DNA from: Flavimaricola marinus | GTDB taxonomy: Bacteria; Pseudomonadota; Alphaproteobacteria; Rhodobacterales; Rhodobacteraceae | Length of the DNA stretch: 64,000 bases | Direction: 5' to 3' | Assembly (NCBI RefSeq): GCF_900184895.1 | Contig: NZ_FXZK01000001.1 | Coordinates: 930,001-994,000 of the forward strand | Part shown: piece by piece, positions 1 through 9,367 of the stretch | Layout: the number at the start of each line of letters is the position of its first letter | Numbering within the stretch: the first letter of the stretch is position 1 | Notes under the pieces: generated by a model | The model's input: only the letters and a program-made list of their open reading frames with translations | Databases searched by the model: none | What the model was told of the DNA's origin: nothing | Program-made: the position numbers and the translations under genes

Positions 1-590
1 CGGATGCTGCCAACCAGATCGCCGGGATCAGCTTCTCCTACGACCTGCCGCCTTCCATCGCGCCGGTTCGGATCTATGGGCAGATCGCCGGCGAGGACGA
101 AGCCGCCAACCTGCCGATCAAGTTCATGCACCTCGCCGGGGTCGAGCTCGATATGCCCGTGGGCGGGGTGCCCTCGCTGTTCACGCTGGAGATGATCGAC
201 ACCCGGATCGACAGCCTCGGGCAAGGGTCGTTCCCAAACATCGCCTATGAGAACCGGTTCTACCCCTCGGGCTATACATACGAAGGGCGGGTCATGGGCG
301 TGCCGATCGACACCGACGGGTTCTCGCTGCGGCTGTCGGGGGCGCACGTGCTCGACGAGCTTACCGTCGATTGGGGGCTGGCGCAGGTCAGCATCAACGA
401 ATTCGGCACGCTGGATCACCGGCTGTCCTCCGTCCCGGTCTCGGGCGTGGTCGCCGATCTGGGCGGCTCCTACGATTTCGGCAACGGGATGAGCCTGCGG
501 GCCGGGGTCAGCTATCAGGATTTCGACCTCGACACCGCCGGGATCTCCGAAGGGCTTTCGGGGTCGGTATTGCTGAGCCGGACGTTCTGA
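1..590 (+). CDS. Capsule assembly Wzi-like outer membrane protein, C-terminal part
   Basis: This is the 3' end of a gene that starts before the window; reading frame 3 is open from the first base to the TGA at 588-590. The visible ~195 residues resemble the end of the Wzi/capsule-assembly beta-barrel family: an IYGQIAGEDEA segment, then FYPSGYTYEGRVMG, close to the family's Gly-Tyr-x-Tyr-x-Gly-Arg motif, and a terminal aromatic Phe typical of outer-membrane barrels. Alternating hydrophobic and polar residues fit beta strands. Wzi proteins anchor surface polysaccharide at the outer membrane; whether this one binds a capsule is inferred. No neighbouring polysaccharide gene is visible, so the role rests on the motif resemblance alone. 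Confidence 0.6.
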   Translation, partial: DAANQIAGISFSYDLPPSIAPVRIYGQIAGEDEAANLPIKFMHLAGVELDMPVGGVPSLFTLEMIDTRIDSLGQGSFPNIAYENRFYPSGYTYEGRVMGVPIDTDGFSLRLSGAHVLDELTVDWGLAQVSINEFGTLDHRLSSVPVSGVVADLGGSYDFGNGMSLRAGVSYQDFDLDTAGISEGLSGSVLLSRTF

Positions 591-611
591 GCGGGCGGCG
601 CACGGCGCAGA

Positions 612-631
612 CCGGCGGCTTTGGACGCCGG
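612..631 (+). terminator. Terminator-like hairpin after the Wzi-like gene
   Basis: A perfect 6-bp stem (CCGGCG ... CGCCGG) with an 8-base loop lies 22 bases after the Wzi-like stop and before accA. There is no T tract, so it is at best a weak or Rho-assisted terminator. Confidence 0.35.
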
Positions 632-705
632 CAAGACGCTGTTCAGTTGCAATGTCCCTGTTCCTCGCCCTATATCGCTAGGGCAACCGCCCGTCGGAGA
701 GATTG

Positions 706-1668
706 ATGAAAAACTACCTTGAGTTTGAAAAGCCGCTGGCCGAAATCGAAGGCAAGGCCGAAGAGCTTCGCGCCATGGCCCGGACCAACACCGGGATGGA
801 CATCGAGAAAGAGGCCGCCGCGCTGGACAAGAAGGCGGGCGATCTGCTCAAATCTCTCTATGGAAACCTGTCGGCCTGGCAGAAATGCCAAGTGGCCCGG
901 CATCCCGACAGGCCGCATTGCAAAAGCTACATCGAGACGCTGTTCACCGAATACACGCCACTGGCGGGCGACCGGAACTTTGCCGATGACCATTCGGTCA
1001 TGGGCGGTCTGGCACGGCTCGGCGATCAGGCGGTCATGGTGATCGGGCACGAAAAGGGCAACGACACCAAAAGCCGGATCGAACGGAATTTCGGCATGGC
1101 GCGGCCCGAAGGCTATCGCAAGGCGATCCGGCTGATGGAACTGGCGGACCGGTTCGGCGTGCCGGTCGTGACGATCGTCGACACTCCCGGTGCCTATCCC
1201 GGCAAGGGCGCCGAAGAGCGCGGCCAGTCCGAAGCGATCGCGCGGGCGACAGAGAAATGTCTGGCGCTCAAGGTGCCTCTGGTCACCGTCATCATCGGTG
1301 AAGGCGGATCCGGCGGGGCCGTGGCCTTCGCCACCGCGAACCGGGTTCTGATGCTGGAGCATTCGATCTACTCCGTGATCTCGCCCGAAGGCTGCGCCTC
1401 GATCCTGTGGAAGAACGCCGAGAAGATGCGCGAAGCGGCCGAAGCTCTGCGTCTGACCGCGCAAAACCTCAAGGAACTGGGCGTCTGCGACACCATCGTT
1501 AAAGAGCCGCTCGGCGGCGCGCACCGCGATGCCCCGGCGGCCATCGACGCGGTGGGCAAGGCGATCCGCAAGGCGCTCGCTGACCTCGCCGGCACCGACG
1601 GGCTGGACCTGCGCAACAATCGGCGCAAGAAGTATCTTGGCATCGGCTCCAAAGGTCTCGCCGCCTGA
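706..1668 (+). CDS. accA: Acetyl-CoA carboxylase carboxyltransferase subunit alpha
   Basis: AccA is the alpha half of the carboxyltransferase that moves CO2 from biotin to acetyl-CoA, giving malonyl-CoA for fatty acid synthesis; it works in the cytoplasm with AccD. The protein is 320 residues, normal for the family, and carries TPGAYPG and the glycine-rich [11 protein letters not shown] segment that forms part of the oxyanion site. The ATG at 706 is preferred over the in-frame TTG at 703 because GGAGA at 696-700 is spaced five bases from it. The stop overlaps the ATG of the next gene (TGATG), so the two are probably translationally coupled. Confidence 0.95.
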   Translation: MKNYLEFEKPLAEIEGKAEELRAMARTNTGMDIEKEAAALDKKAGDLLKSLYGNLSAWQKCQVARHPDRPHCKSYIETLFTEYTPLAGDRNFADDHSVMGGLARLGDQAVMVIGHEKGNDTKSRIERNFGMARPEGYRKAIRLMELADRFGVPVVTIVDTPGAYPGKGAEERGQSEAIARATEKCLALKVPLVTVIIGEGGSGGAVAFATANRVLMLEHSIYSVISPEGCASILWKNAEKMREAAEALRLTAQNLKELGVCDTIVKEPLGGAHRDAPAAIDAVGKAIRKALADLAGTDGLDLRNNRRKKYLGIGSKGLAA

Positions 1669-2174
1669 TGATGCGGGCGGCGCTATGTGTCGCCCTGTCC
1701 GGCCTGCTCTGGGCCGGGGCTGCGGCGGCAGAACAAGGGCTGATGGGGCGCAGCGTGGTGTTCTCGGTCGAGACTTGGGACGACCCGGCAGCACCGTTTC
1801 TGCAAAGCAGCGCCTACCGAGCGGTCGTCGGGCCGGGGCCTGAATTCGGGCTGGCCCCGGAAACCAACGGCGATCTCTACGTGGTGCCGGTGCTGATCGA
1901 CATCGGTGACGACCGGATCGACATCAGCTTCAAGAACATCCCGCCGGGCACCTTCTACGAGGCCGCGTTCAACGGCTATATCCTGACCTTCGAAACGGAT
2001 TGCGTGCTGTTTGAAAGCGCGATTCTCGACATCAAGGCGACGACTCTGCCCATCGGCAAAGACGCCGTGGAGGTGACGCCGCAAGCGGTCCGGGTCAACG
2101 TCTCGGGGCTGGGGCACGATCAGGACAGCACCATCGGTGTGCGGCTGGACGTGCAGGACTGCCCGCTGTCCTGA
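1668..2174 (+). CDS. Secreted protein of unknown function, coupled to accA
   Basis: I do not recognise this 168-residue protein. It starts at an ATG overlapping the accA stop. Residues 1-21 form a signal peptide (hydrophobic core, small residues ending in AAAA), so the mature protein should be periplasmic. The rest is acidic and predicted beta-rich, with two cysteines (in ETDCVLF and near the C-terminus in VQDCPLS) that could pair in the periplasm. The overlap makes co-expression with accA likely, but gives no hint of function. Confidence 0.7.
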   Translation: MMRAALCVALSGLLWAGAAAAEQGLMGRSVVFSVETWDDPAAPFLQSSAYRAVVGPGPEFGLAPETNGDLYVVPVLIDIGDDRIDISFKNIPPGTFYEAAFNGYILTFETDCVLFESAILDIKATTLPIGKDAVEVTPQAVRVNVSGLGHDQDSTIGVRLDVQDCPLS

Positions 2175-2184
2175 TGGATCCGCG

Positions 2185-2598
2185 TCAGGCCGGCTTGTGG
2201 TAACGCAAGGCCCGTGCAATCGCCGCATGCAGAACATCGTCGATCTGCGCCGCGCCGGGGCGCAGCAGGATCGCCCGATTGCCGTCAAACGCGTCACAAT
2301 CCGGAAACTGGGCGCGCAGGCCCTCGATAATGCTGGTGCGGCAATTGACATAGAGCGCCGCGGTCTCGGGCGCGGAGCGCGGCACGCCAAGGCGGATCGT
2401 CGTGCCGGATTTGGTCGCTTCGGTCAGATAGGCAGGCTCGCCCCAGCGCAGGGCCTCGGTCAGCGGGCCGATCACCGGATCAGCGGCGGCGGCCGCGAAT
2501 ATCCGGGCACGTAGCGCCAACAACCGATCCCGCGGAGCGTCGTCGAAGGCCGCGTAGGCTGCCGCGACCTCCGGAGGGGCGGCAGGTGGCTCTACCAC
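2185..2598 (-). CDS. DUF1801-type small protein
   Basis: The roughly 137-residue product matches the general pattern of DUF1801 proteins: an N-terminal helix (EVAAAYAAF...), then LRWGEPAYLT, KSGTTIRLG and a C-terminal helix with IDDVLHAAIARAL. The family is of unknown biochemical role. The chosen start is the GTG at 2598, which overlaps the end of the upstream flavoprotein gene; longer in-frame extensions run into that gene and look like its shadow. It converges with the secreted protein gene to its left, the two stops being 10 bases apart. Confidence 0.7.
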   Translation of the reverse strand: MVEPPAAPPEVAAAYAAFDDAPRDRLLALRARIFAAAAADPVIGPLTEALRWGEPAYLTEATKSGTTIRLGVPRSAPETAALYVNCRTSIIEGLRAQFPDCDAFDGNRAILLRPGAAQIDDVLHAAIARALRYHKPA

Positions 2599-3194
2599 AT
2601 CGTGGCTTTCGCACGGCCCGACCATTCGGCATCGTATGTCTCGCCGTCGAACCCGGCCTTGATCTCGGCCAGAATGGCACCGGGGCTGGGCAGGCCGGCG
2701 CTCTCGTCGCCCGAGGTCCAGAGGCCGGCGCGCAGGATGGCGCGGGCGCATTGGGTGTAAACCTCCGAAATACGGATCACGATGACGGTGCGCGGCTGGG
2801 TGCCGGCACGGTCAAAGCGGGCGCAGAGGGCGGGATCGGCGGTCAGCTCGGCCGTGCCGTTGACCCGGACCACGGTCGTCGATCCGGGCACCATGAACAT
2901 CAGGCTGACGCGGCCGTCGCGGACGATGTTGCGCAGGCTGTCCATCCGGTTGTTGCCGCGCCAGTCGGGCATCAGCAAGGTCTGCGGGTCCTCTACCGTG
3001 ACGACAGGGCCATCGTCGCCGCGCGGGCTGCCGTCGGTGCCTTCGGGGCCAACGGTGGTCAACACCACAAAGCGCGAGGCGGTGATCCAATCGCGATATA
3101 GCGGGGTCAACTTGCGGGCGACCTTGATCATCGCCGGCTCCGACGGAGTGCCATAGAGCGCCTCGAGGGCGGCGATATCGGTGATGGTCTCCAT
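2592..3194 (-). CDS. PPOX-type FMN-binding flavoprotein (MSMEG_1061-like)
   Basis: A 200-residue member of the pyridoxamine-5'-phosphate-oxidase-like split-barrel flavoproteins, closest in pattern to the MSMEG_1061 subfamily: SRFVVLTTVGPEGTDGSPRGDD near residue 45, LLMPDWRGNNRMDSLRNI, and a C-terminal WSGRAKATMW. Such proteins bind FMN or F420 and reduce or sense small molecules; the substrate is unknown. The ATG at 3194 is chosen over an in-frame TTG at 3203 because AGGGAG lies 10 bases upstream. Its stop overlaps the start of the DUF1801 gene, so the two form an operon. Confidence 0.8.
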   Translation of the reverse strand: METITDIAALEALYGTPSEPAMIKVARKLTPLYRDWITASRFVVLTTVGPEGTDGSPRGDDGPVVTVEDPQTLLMPDWRGNNRMDSLRNIVRDGRVSLMFMVPGSTTVVRVNGTAELTADPALCARFDRAGTQPRTVIVIRISEVYTQCARAILRAGLWTSGDESAGLPSPGAILAEIKAGFDGETYDAEWSGRAKATMW

Positions 3195-3224
3195 AGTGAA
3201 CAAACTCCCTTTAAGAGCGACGGG

Positions 3225-3974
3225 TCAGGATTGGGCCACGGGCGGCTTCGGCACGAAACCGGCTTCGGCCATCAGGGCGTCAGAGCGGGTCTCGATCACC
3301 TCTTCGAGCTTTGCCATGAACTCGGGGCCAGTCAAGCCGGACTTGATCCGGGGCAGGAATTCCACCACCGCGACGCCGGGCTTGCGGGTCACGCCGCGCT
3401 TTGGCCAGAACACGCCGACGTTGCAGGCGACCGGAACGCAATCCTGCCCGACCTCCTTGTAAAGAGCGCCGGTCCCGGTCTTGTAGGGTGCCTTCACGCC
3501 CGGTGCGATGCGGGTGCCTTGCGGGTAGATGATCAACTGTCCGGGCACCGCCTTGCCGGTATTCACATCTGCGACCATCTTGCGGATCGCGGCCCCACGC
3601 TTGCCCCGGTCCACTGGGATACAGCCGATCATGCGGGCATATTGGCCAACAACGGGCGAATACATCAGAATACGCTTCATAATGAACTTGCCGCGCGGAA
3701 GCGCCCCGAAAATCATCAGCACATCCAGAAATGACTGATGCTTGCCGGCCACCATCACCTCGTCAGTCGGAACCTCGCCGCGCACTTCGCACCGCAGGCC
3801 GACAATCAGCTCGGCGGATTTACAAACCCACCGGCAATAGGCGTGACAGGCCGCGTTCGCACCGCGCCGCGAGAACAGCGCCCAAGGCAGGTAGACGATC
3901 CCAATAACCGGCAGCATGACATACATCTGGGCGTTGAAGATGATCGAGCGGACCCATTGAATGGCGTCTCTCAT
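3225..3974 (-). CDS. plsC: 1-acyl-sn-glycerol-3-phosphate acyltransferase
   Basis: PlsC adds the second acyl chain to lysophosphatidic acid at the inner membrane, making phosphatidic acid. The 249-residue protein has an N-terminal membrane segment (residues ~15-35), the catalytic HX4D motif in GKHQSFLD, and a YPQGTR block equivalent to the family's EGTR substrate-binding motif. The start overlaps the ftsX stop (ATGA at 3971-3974), so it is translated as the third gene of ftsE-ftsX-plsC. A longer frame reaching 4073 exists but only by running inside ftsX. Confidence 0.93.
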   Translation of the reverse strand: MRDAIQWVRSIIFNAQMYVMLPVIGIVYLPWALFSRRGANAACHAYCRWVCKSAELIVGLRCEVRGEVPTDEVMVAGKHQSFLDVLMIFGALPRGKFIMKRILMYSPVVGQYARMIGCIPVDRGKRGAAIRKMVADVNTGKAVPGQLIIYPQGTRIAPGVKAPYKTGTGALYKEVGQDCVPVACNVGVFWPKRGVTRKPGVAVVEFLPRIKSGLTGPEFMAKLEEVIETRSDALMAEAGFVPKPPVAQS

Positions 3975-4876
3975 GATTGCTCCTTCAGGCAGCGCAAAGC
4001 GGCAGACCGGGTCGCGGCAAATGCCACCACGGCGGCCAACGGCGGAATGACGAACGGCAGCAGCCAAGCCCAACCCTGAAACCCGAGCCCGGTCAGGAAA
4101 CCGCCAGCCACATCGGCGCGGGGCAGCAACAGGATGGCGACCATCCCCGCCACCGTGCCGACTGCGGCCCCGGTTAGGGCACGCAAGGTAAAGCGGCGGA
4201 CAAATGCGCGCGCGATATAGGCGTCGCGGGCGCCGACAAGGCGCAGCACGCGGATCACCTGGGCATTGGCCGAGAGGGCCGCCTGCGCCGCCAAAGAGAT
4301 CATCGCGGCCGTCGCGAGGGCGATCAGAACGATACAGACACCGCCCAGAAACCGCAGGCGGCCCGCGGCTTCGATCAAGGGCTCGCGCCAGCGGGTGTGA
4401 TCGTCAAGCACCGCGCCGGGAACCTCGGCCTGCAACCGGGCGCGCAGGCCGGTCGGGTCGAATCCGTCGTCGACCTCGATGATCTCGATCAGTTGCGGCA
4501 CCGGCAGGCTCTCGATCGGCAATCCTGGGCCGAACCACGGCTCCAGCAGGTCACGCTGCTCGTCGGCCGTCAGGGCGCGGGCCGCGGCGACGCCGGGGGT
4601 CGTCTCCAACAGGCGGATGGCGGCGGCGGTCTGGGCGGCCATCTGCTCGGCCGGAGCCGAGATGCGCAGGGTCGAGGTGCGGGCAAGCTCTTCGCCCCAT
4701 CGGTCGGCCAACCGGCCCGCCGCAAGGCTCAAGGCAAGGGCAAAGACCGCCAGAAACGCCATCGCACCGGCGGTAAAGACCGTCAGATTGGCGGTAAAGC
4801 CCGTGGGCGGAACGGCGCGGTCCGCCTGACTGTCGCCCGCCAGCAAGGACAGGCCACGACGCAACGCCCCGATCAT
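3971..4876 (-). CDS. ftsX: Cell division protein FtsX
   Basis: FtsX is the membrane partner of FtsE and transmits cytoplasmic ATP hydrolysis to periplasmic peptidoglycan hydrolases at the division site. The 301-residue protein has one membrane segment near residues 30-55, a periplasmic domain, and three C-terminal membrane segments (about 170-195, 225-245, 265-290), the expected topology. A GA-rich linker (RLVGARDAYIARAFVRRF) precedes the third segment as in other FtsX proteins. The start overlaps the ftsE stop by ATGA and its own stop overlaps plsC the same way. Confidence 0.92.
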   Translation of the reverse strand: MIGALRRGLSLLAGDSQADRAVPPTGFTANLTVFTAGAMAFLAVFALALSLAAGRLADRWGEELARTSTLRISAPAEQMAAQTAAAIRLLETTPGVAAARALTADEQRDLLEPWFGPGLPIESLPVPQLIEIIEVDDGFDPTGLRARLQAEVPGAVLDDHTRWREPLIEAAGRLRFLGGVCIVLIALATAAMISLAAQAALSANAQVIRVLRLVGARDAYIARAFVRRFTLRALTGAAVGTVAGMVAILLLPRADVAGGFLTGLGFQGWAWLLPFVIPPLAAVVAFAATRSAALRCLKEQS

Positions 4877-5547
4877 AGATCCGCCCCCGCCGCTTGCAGC
4901 TTGCGATTGCGAAGGCGCAGGACACGGGCCTGAACCTGCGCCTTGGCGGCGCGGATCAGGTTCAGGTCATGGGTCGCGATGAGGACCGCCTTGCCCATCT
5001 TGTTCAACTCGACAAGCAGGGTCAGCAAGCGTTGCGACATCTCCCAATCCACGTTGCCCGTCGGCTCGTCGGCGATGATCACATCCGGCGAGGTGATCAC
5101 TGCACGGGCCAGCGCGGCCCGCTGACGTTCGCCACCAGAGAGCTGGGGGGGCAATTGAGCGGCCTGATTGGTCAGACCGACCCAAGCCATCAGATCGTTC
5201 AAATCGTCGCCCACCTCCGATTGCCGGCCCGCGGCGGTCATCGGCAGGGCGATATTCTCGGCCACCGGCAAATGGTCGAGGAACTGACAATCCTGATGGA
5301 CGACCCCGATGCGGCGGCGGGCCATGGCCACGCCGTCACGGGTCATCTGACGCTTGTCCTCGCCAAACAGCAGCACGTCGCCCGACGTCGCTGTCAGTTC
5401 GCCATAGCAGAGCTTGAGCAAAGTCGTCTTGCCCGCCCCGGACGGGCCGGTCAGGAAATGGAATGATCCGGGGGTAAGAGACAGAGACAAGTCTGAAAAC
5501 AGCTCTGCCCCGCCATAGGAGTAGGCCACATTGCGCAGCTCGATCAC
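4873..5547 (-). CDS. ftsE: Cell division ATP-binding protein FtsE
   Basis: FtsE is the ABC-type ATPase of the FtsEX division complex. The 224-residue product shows Walker A (GPSGAGKTT), the Q-loop, the signature [14 protein letters not shown] and Walker B with [10 protein letters not shown]. The start is taken as the GTG at 5547 ([13 protein letters not shown]), which gives the normal family length; an extension to 5595 adds unrelated residues. A purine-rich AAAGGGG lies just upstream. It is first in the ftsE-ftsX-plsC operon and is divergent from the zinc-ribbon gene, with 153 bp between starts for both promoters. Confidence 0.93.
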   Translation of the reverse strand: MIELRNVAYSYGGAELFSDLSLSLTPGSFHFLTGPSGAGKTTLLKLCYGELTATSGDVLLFGEDKRQMTRDGVAMARRRIGVVHQDCQFLDHLPVAENIALPMTAAGRQSEVGDDLNDLMAWVGLTNQAAQLPPQLSGGERQRAALARAVITSPDVIIADEPTGNVDWEMSQRLLTLLVELNKMGKAVLIATHDLNLIRAAKAQVQARVLRLRNRKLQAAGADL

Positions 5548-5700
5548 GGGTGCCCCTTTGCTTGCTTTGCCCCCTTCTGCCCAAATCTGCCACAAGTTTC
5601 AATCATAGGCGCAAGATCGGCCGCAAAACCTTGGCGCGGCCGATCTTCGTTGATAGGCTGCCGGCGTGTGGGAAGACTATCGGGGGCTCAGTTAGCCAAT

Positions 5701-6663
5701 ATGCGGCTCATTTGTCCGAATTGCGGTGCGCAATACGAAATCGGGGACGACGTGATCCCGGATAGTGGCCGGGACGTGCAATGTTCCAATTGTGGCCACA
5801 CATGGTTTGAAGAGCCCGGCGCCTCAGAGGCCGCCGAGGCCGGTGAACCCTATGAAGCGCCTACGGCGCCGGTCTTTCAGAAACCCGAGCCGGAAGAAGA
5901 GCCGGAACCCGAGCCAGAACCCGCGCCCGAACCCGAACCGGAGCCAGAACCCGAACCGGAGCCGGAACCCGAGCCTGAGCCCGAGCCGGAACCCGAGCCT
6001 GAGCCCGAACCAAAACCCGAGCCGGAACCGCAGCCCGAGCCCGAACCAGAGCCTGCGCACACCGCGCGGAGCACCGTCTCGCCTGAAATCGCCCGCATCC
6101 TGCAAGAAGAGGCCGCACGCGAAGAGGCCGCCCGCCGGAACGAGGCGCAGGGCGGCTTGGAAAGCCAGCCCGATCTGGGCCTGGAGGCTCCGCTCGATCG
6201 CGAAGAGCAACTGGCCGAAGAAGCCCGCAGACGGATGGCGCGGATGCGCGGCGAGGCGGCTCCGGCCATCGGTGCCGCCGTCACCGCAAGCTCCGGCGCA
6301 CGGCGCGAGCTCTTGCCCGATATCGAAGAGATCAACTCATCGCTGCGGTCTGCCTCCGACCGGGACGAGGCGCACGAGCCAACGGCCGAAGAGGTCGAAG
6401 TGCAGAACCGGCGCGGCTTCCGCTACGGGTTCAGCCTCGTCGTGCTGATCTTTGCCGCCCTGGCACTGATCTACACCTACGCGCCGAGGATCGCCGAGGC
6501 CGTGCCGCAATCGGCACCGGTGCTGGATCGGTATGTCGCCGCCGTCGACGACGGTCGGATCTGGCTCGACATCAAGATGCAGGGGCTGCTGGAGCGGATC
6601 GAAGCCGACGACAGCACCCCCGCCCCAGAGAGCGCCCCGGCACCGGACGGCACGGACAGCTAA
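5701..6663 (+). CDS. MJ0042-type zinc-ribbon membrane protein with Glu-Pro repeats
   Basis: The 320-residue protein begins with a zinc ribbon (C5-x2-C8 ... C28-x2-C31), as in the MJ0042 zinc-finger family. Residues ~62-119 are an almost pure Glu-Pro dipeptide repeat, which should be an extended, strongly acidic linker. A Glu/Ala/Arg-rich helical part follows, then one membrane segment at about 241-262 and a short C-terminal domain. The topology suggests a cytoplasmic zinc ribbon held away from the inner membrane. It faces ftsEX head to head, a common arrangement in this family, so an envelope or division link is plausible but unproven. The ATG at 5701 is chosen because it directly begins the ribbon. 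Confidence 0.82.
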   Translation: MRLICPNCGAQYEIGDDVIPDSGRDVQCSNCGHTWFEEPGASEAAEAGEPYEAPTAPVFQKPEPEEEPEPEPEPAPEPEPEPEPEPEPEPEPEPEPEPEPEPEPKPEPEPQPEPEPEPAHTARSTVSPEIARILQEEAAREEAARRNEAQGGLESQPDLGLEAPLDREEQLAEEARRRMARMRGEAAPAIGAAVTASSGARRELLPDIEEINSSLRSASDRDEAHEPTAEEVEVQNRRGFRYGFSLVVLIFAALALIYTYAPRIAEAVPQSAPVLDRYVAAVDDGRIWLDIKMQGLLERIEADDSTPAPESAPAPDGTDS

Positions 6664-6666
6664 TCG

Positions 6667-9309
6667 CTAGAAGCGCTCCAGCAGGCGCTTGAGGTAATCC
6701 AGCTCCTGCTCCGGGCGCTCCTGCTCGGCGGAGCGGCGACGGATTTCGTCCAACAGCTCTTCGGCCCGGCGGTAGACGTCGTTGCCCTGCAACATGTTCT
6801 CGTCAGATCCGAACTGGCCATTGTTGCCCAACTGGCGGCCCAACGGGTCGCGGCGGGTCGGCTCGACACGGCCGTCGGCGGCGCCCTGCTGGGTGCCCTG
6901 CCCCGGCTCCTGGTTCTCGTTCTGCGCCAGAGCCTCGCCCAGATTGCGCATACCTTCGCGCAGGGCGTTCATCGCCTCGGCCTGACGATCGATGGCCTCG
7001 GCCATATCGCCTTCGCGCAGGGCGTCCTCGGCCTCCTCCATCGCACCCTCGGCCTGATCGAGTGCGCGACGAGCGGCCTCGGCCTCCTCACCGCTGAGAG
7101 CGGGCAGGTTGCCGCGCTGACGCTCGACCTCGCGGCGCAACGCCTCCTGGCGTTCGGACAGGCTTCCCATGTTCTGCTGATCGCCGCCGCCATCGCCGCC
7201 GGGGCCCTGATCGTTCTGCTGGCCCTGTCCGGACGGCTCACCGGGGCTCTGGCCCTGACCCTGCTGGCTGCCGGGTTGCTGGCCGGGCTGTTGGCCCTGC
7301 TGCCCCTGCTGCTGGCCGGGCTCCTGACCCTGCTGGCCCTGTTGCTGGCCGGGCTGCTGACCGTTGAACTGCTCCTGCAGCTCGCGGAACGCCTCGTCCG
7401 ACAGCTGTTGCTGATCGCGAAGGGCTTCGGCCATGTCCTGCATGCTCTGCTGACCGGGGGTCTGAGGACCGCCCTCGCCGCCCTCGCCCTGCGTGACCTG
7501 CAGGTTCTCCATCAGCTGGTTCAACTGCTCCATCAGCTCGGCGGCTTCGGCCATGCGACCCTCTTCCATCAACTCCTGAATGCGGTCCATCAGGGCCTGC
7601 AATTCATCTTGGGTGATGGTCGTCGAATTCTCGCCGGTCTGGGGCTCGTCGGTGCCGTCGCGGGGCTCGGCATTCTGGGCGAGCATGTTCATGTAATCAT
7701 TCATCGCCTCGCGAAGCTCGTTCATCAGCTCCGCGATTTCCTCGTCCGAGGCACCGTTGCGCATCGCCTCGGCCAGACGCTCCTGAGCACGCTGCAAACG
7801 CTCGCGGGCGTCGGCCAAGGTGCCGTCCTCCAACTGGATCGCCAGATCCCAAAGCGCCAGCGCGATCTCGTCGACCTCTTCAGCGGTCAGCGCCTCCGCG
7901 CGGGACAGCGCATCAAGGCGACGCAAAGTGACATTGAGGCGCAGATAGGTCGTCTCAGAGGTGAACAGATCCTCGGGCTTGTAGGACACCGCCCGCAAGA
8001 CCTGCACGACGCGGCGAGCATTGGAGGCCGACCACAGCAGATCGCGGCGCTGCTCGATCACCGCACGGGCGACCGGCTGGAAAAAGCGGCGACCGGGCAG
8101 GATCATGCCCTCGGGAATGCCGATGCCCTCTTGGCCGGCGGCATCGGTGACGCTCATGGTGACAGTCACCGGCATATTGGCAAAGGGATGCTGGCTGAAA
8201 TCGTCGATCAGGGTCTCTTGAAACTCGCCGCGATCGCCGGAAAACGGCATCGGCAGATCGACGATCACCGGATCGCGAGGGTCGGGATCGACGGTCAGAC
8301 CATGGGCGCGCTCGACCGCTGCCAGATCAAGGGCGATGACCGCCTGCCCTGCCATCACCGCGTAATCGTCCTGTGCGGCAAAGGGGAGCGACATCTCCCC
8401 CATCGCGCTGGCCTCGACCGGCGCGGTGATCGACACTTCGGGCGGCACATCGGCGATGATGCGAACATCCCACGCCGCGCCGCCGGGGCCGTCGATGGTC
8501 AGGTTGCCGTTCTGGGCGACCTCGAGCATCCGCTGGGACTGCGGCTCCGCTTCCGGGTCCGGCGCAATCGGCGCATCGGTGATCGATTCCGTGACGGTCA
8601 GCGCCCCCGGCTCACCATAAAGGCGCAGGGTCACGCGGCTGCCCTGCGGCACGATCAACAGACCGGGCGGAATATCGGCAAGGTAAAGGGACGGGCGGCC
8701 GGTATAGGCAGGCGGCTCGACCCAACCCTCCCAAACCGGACCAGTGGCCAGAACCTGTCCGTCGGCGGTGGTCTCGATCCCGGGGATGGCGCGAAACGCC
8801 CCGCCAAACAGCACCGCCACCGCCAGAAACAGGGCCGCGATAAAGCGCAGACCGTAAGGATCGCGGTCGGAAATGCGCAGATCGGGCTGCACAGCGCGGG
8901 CCTCGCGGGTGCGCTCGGCCATGCGGGCCAGATGGGCGCGCCAAACGGCCTCCGAAGCAAGATCACCGGCGCCGATCGCCTGACTGTCGGCCAAGGCGGC
9001 AATCGGACGGCCGGGCAACGTGGCATCCAGACGGGCCAGAGCATCGGCACGGCTGGGCCAGACCATCTTGCGCAAGCCCCAACCAAACGCGGCCAGAAAC
9101 GCCAGCCCCGCCACGGCGACAAAGGCCCAAAGGCCCTGCTCCGTCAGCAGGCGCAGCCACCCCATCAGCAGCGGCACAAGGATCAGCGCGATCACGATCC
9201 ACAACGGCCAGAACGCGCGCACCACGGCCTCGGCCAGCATACCGGCACGGGTCAGGCGAACCGGCCAGTTCAGATGGGGCAGCGGCTCCGGCCCGGTGGG
9301 CCTCGGCAT
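6667..9309 (-). CDS. TIGR02302 / DUF4175 family membrane protein
   Basis: This 880-residue protein belongs to the alphaproteobacterial TIGR02302 family. It has two N-terminal membrane segments (about residues 28-75) and a third near 155-175, then a large, probably periplasmic, beta-rich part, and a long helical C-terminal half. Residues ~640-720 form a Gln/Gly/Pro-rich low-complexity tract (repeats of GQQ, PGQQQGQQ), followed by a charged coiled-coil-like region. The molecular function is not known. It lies 58 bases from lysA, transcribed in the same direction, a frequent arrangement. Its stop is three bases from the stop of the convergent zinc-ribbon gene. Confidence 0.85.
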   Translation of the reverse strand: MPRPTGPEPLPHLNWPVRLTRAGMLAEAVVRAFWPLWIVIALILVPLLMGWLRLLTEQGLWAFVAVAGLAFLAAFGWGLRKMVWPSRADALARLDATLPGRPIAALADSQAIGAGDLASEAVWRAHLARMAERTREARAVQPDLRISDRDPYGLRFIAALFLAVAVLFGGAFRAIPGIETTADGQVLATGPVWEGWVEPPAYTGRPSLYLADIPPGLLIVPQGSRVTLRLYGEPGALTVTESITDAPIAPDPEAEPQSQRMLEVAQNGNLTIDGPGGAAWDVRIIADVPPEVSITAPVEASAMGEMSLPFAAQDDYAVMAGQAVIALDLAAVERAHGLTVDPDPRDPVIVDLPMPFSGDRGEFQETLIDDFSQHPFANMPVTVTMSVTDAAGQEGIGIPEGMILPGRRFFQPVARAVIEQRRDLLWSASNARRVVQVLRAVSYKPEDLFTSETTYLRLNVTLRRLDALSRAEALTAEEVDEIALALWDLAIQLEDGTLADARERLQRAQERLAEAMRNGASDEEIAELMNELREAMNDYMNMLAQNAEPRDGTDEPQTGENSTTITQDELQALMDRIQELMEEGRMAEAAELMEQLNQLMENLQVTQGEGGEGGPQTPGQQSMQDMAEALRDQQQLSDEAFRELQEQFNGQQPGQQQGQQGQEPGQQQGQQGQQPGQQPGSQQGQGQSPGEPSGQGQQNDQGPGGDGGGDQQNMGSLSERQEALRREVERQRGNLPALSGEEAEAARRALDQAEGAMEEAEDALREGDMAEAIDRQAEAMNALREGMRNLGEALAQNENQEPGQGTQQGAADGRVEPTRRDPLGRQLGNNGQFGSDENMLQGNDVYRRAEELLDEIRRRSAEQERPEQELDYLKRLLERF

Positions 9310-9367
9310 CAGAGGCGGCTTCTCGGCGATCGTGTCTCTCCTACAGCTCAGCTTTGAATGTAGGGTA

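Noticed and set aside
5824-6335. Antisense frames with Gly-Ser or Leu-Gly-Phe-Arg repeats opposite the Glu-Pro repeat
   Set aside because: They are only the translation of the same dipeptide repeat in other frames.
7276-9357. Long plus-strand frame (693 codons) opposite the TIGR02302 gene
   Set aside because: The same reason: codon-position GC bias opposite a real gene. Other long antisense frames (25339-27513, 33325-35637, 46119-48476) were rejected likewise.
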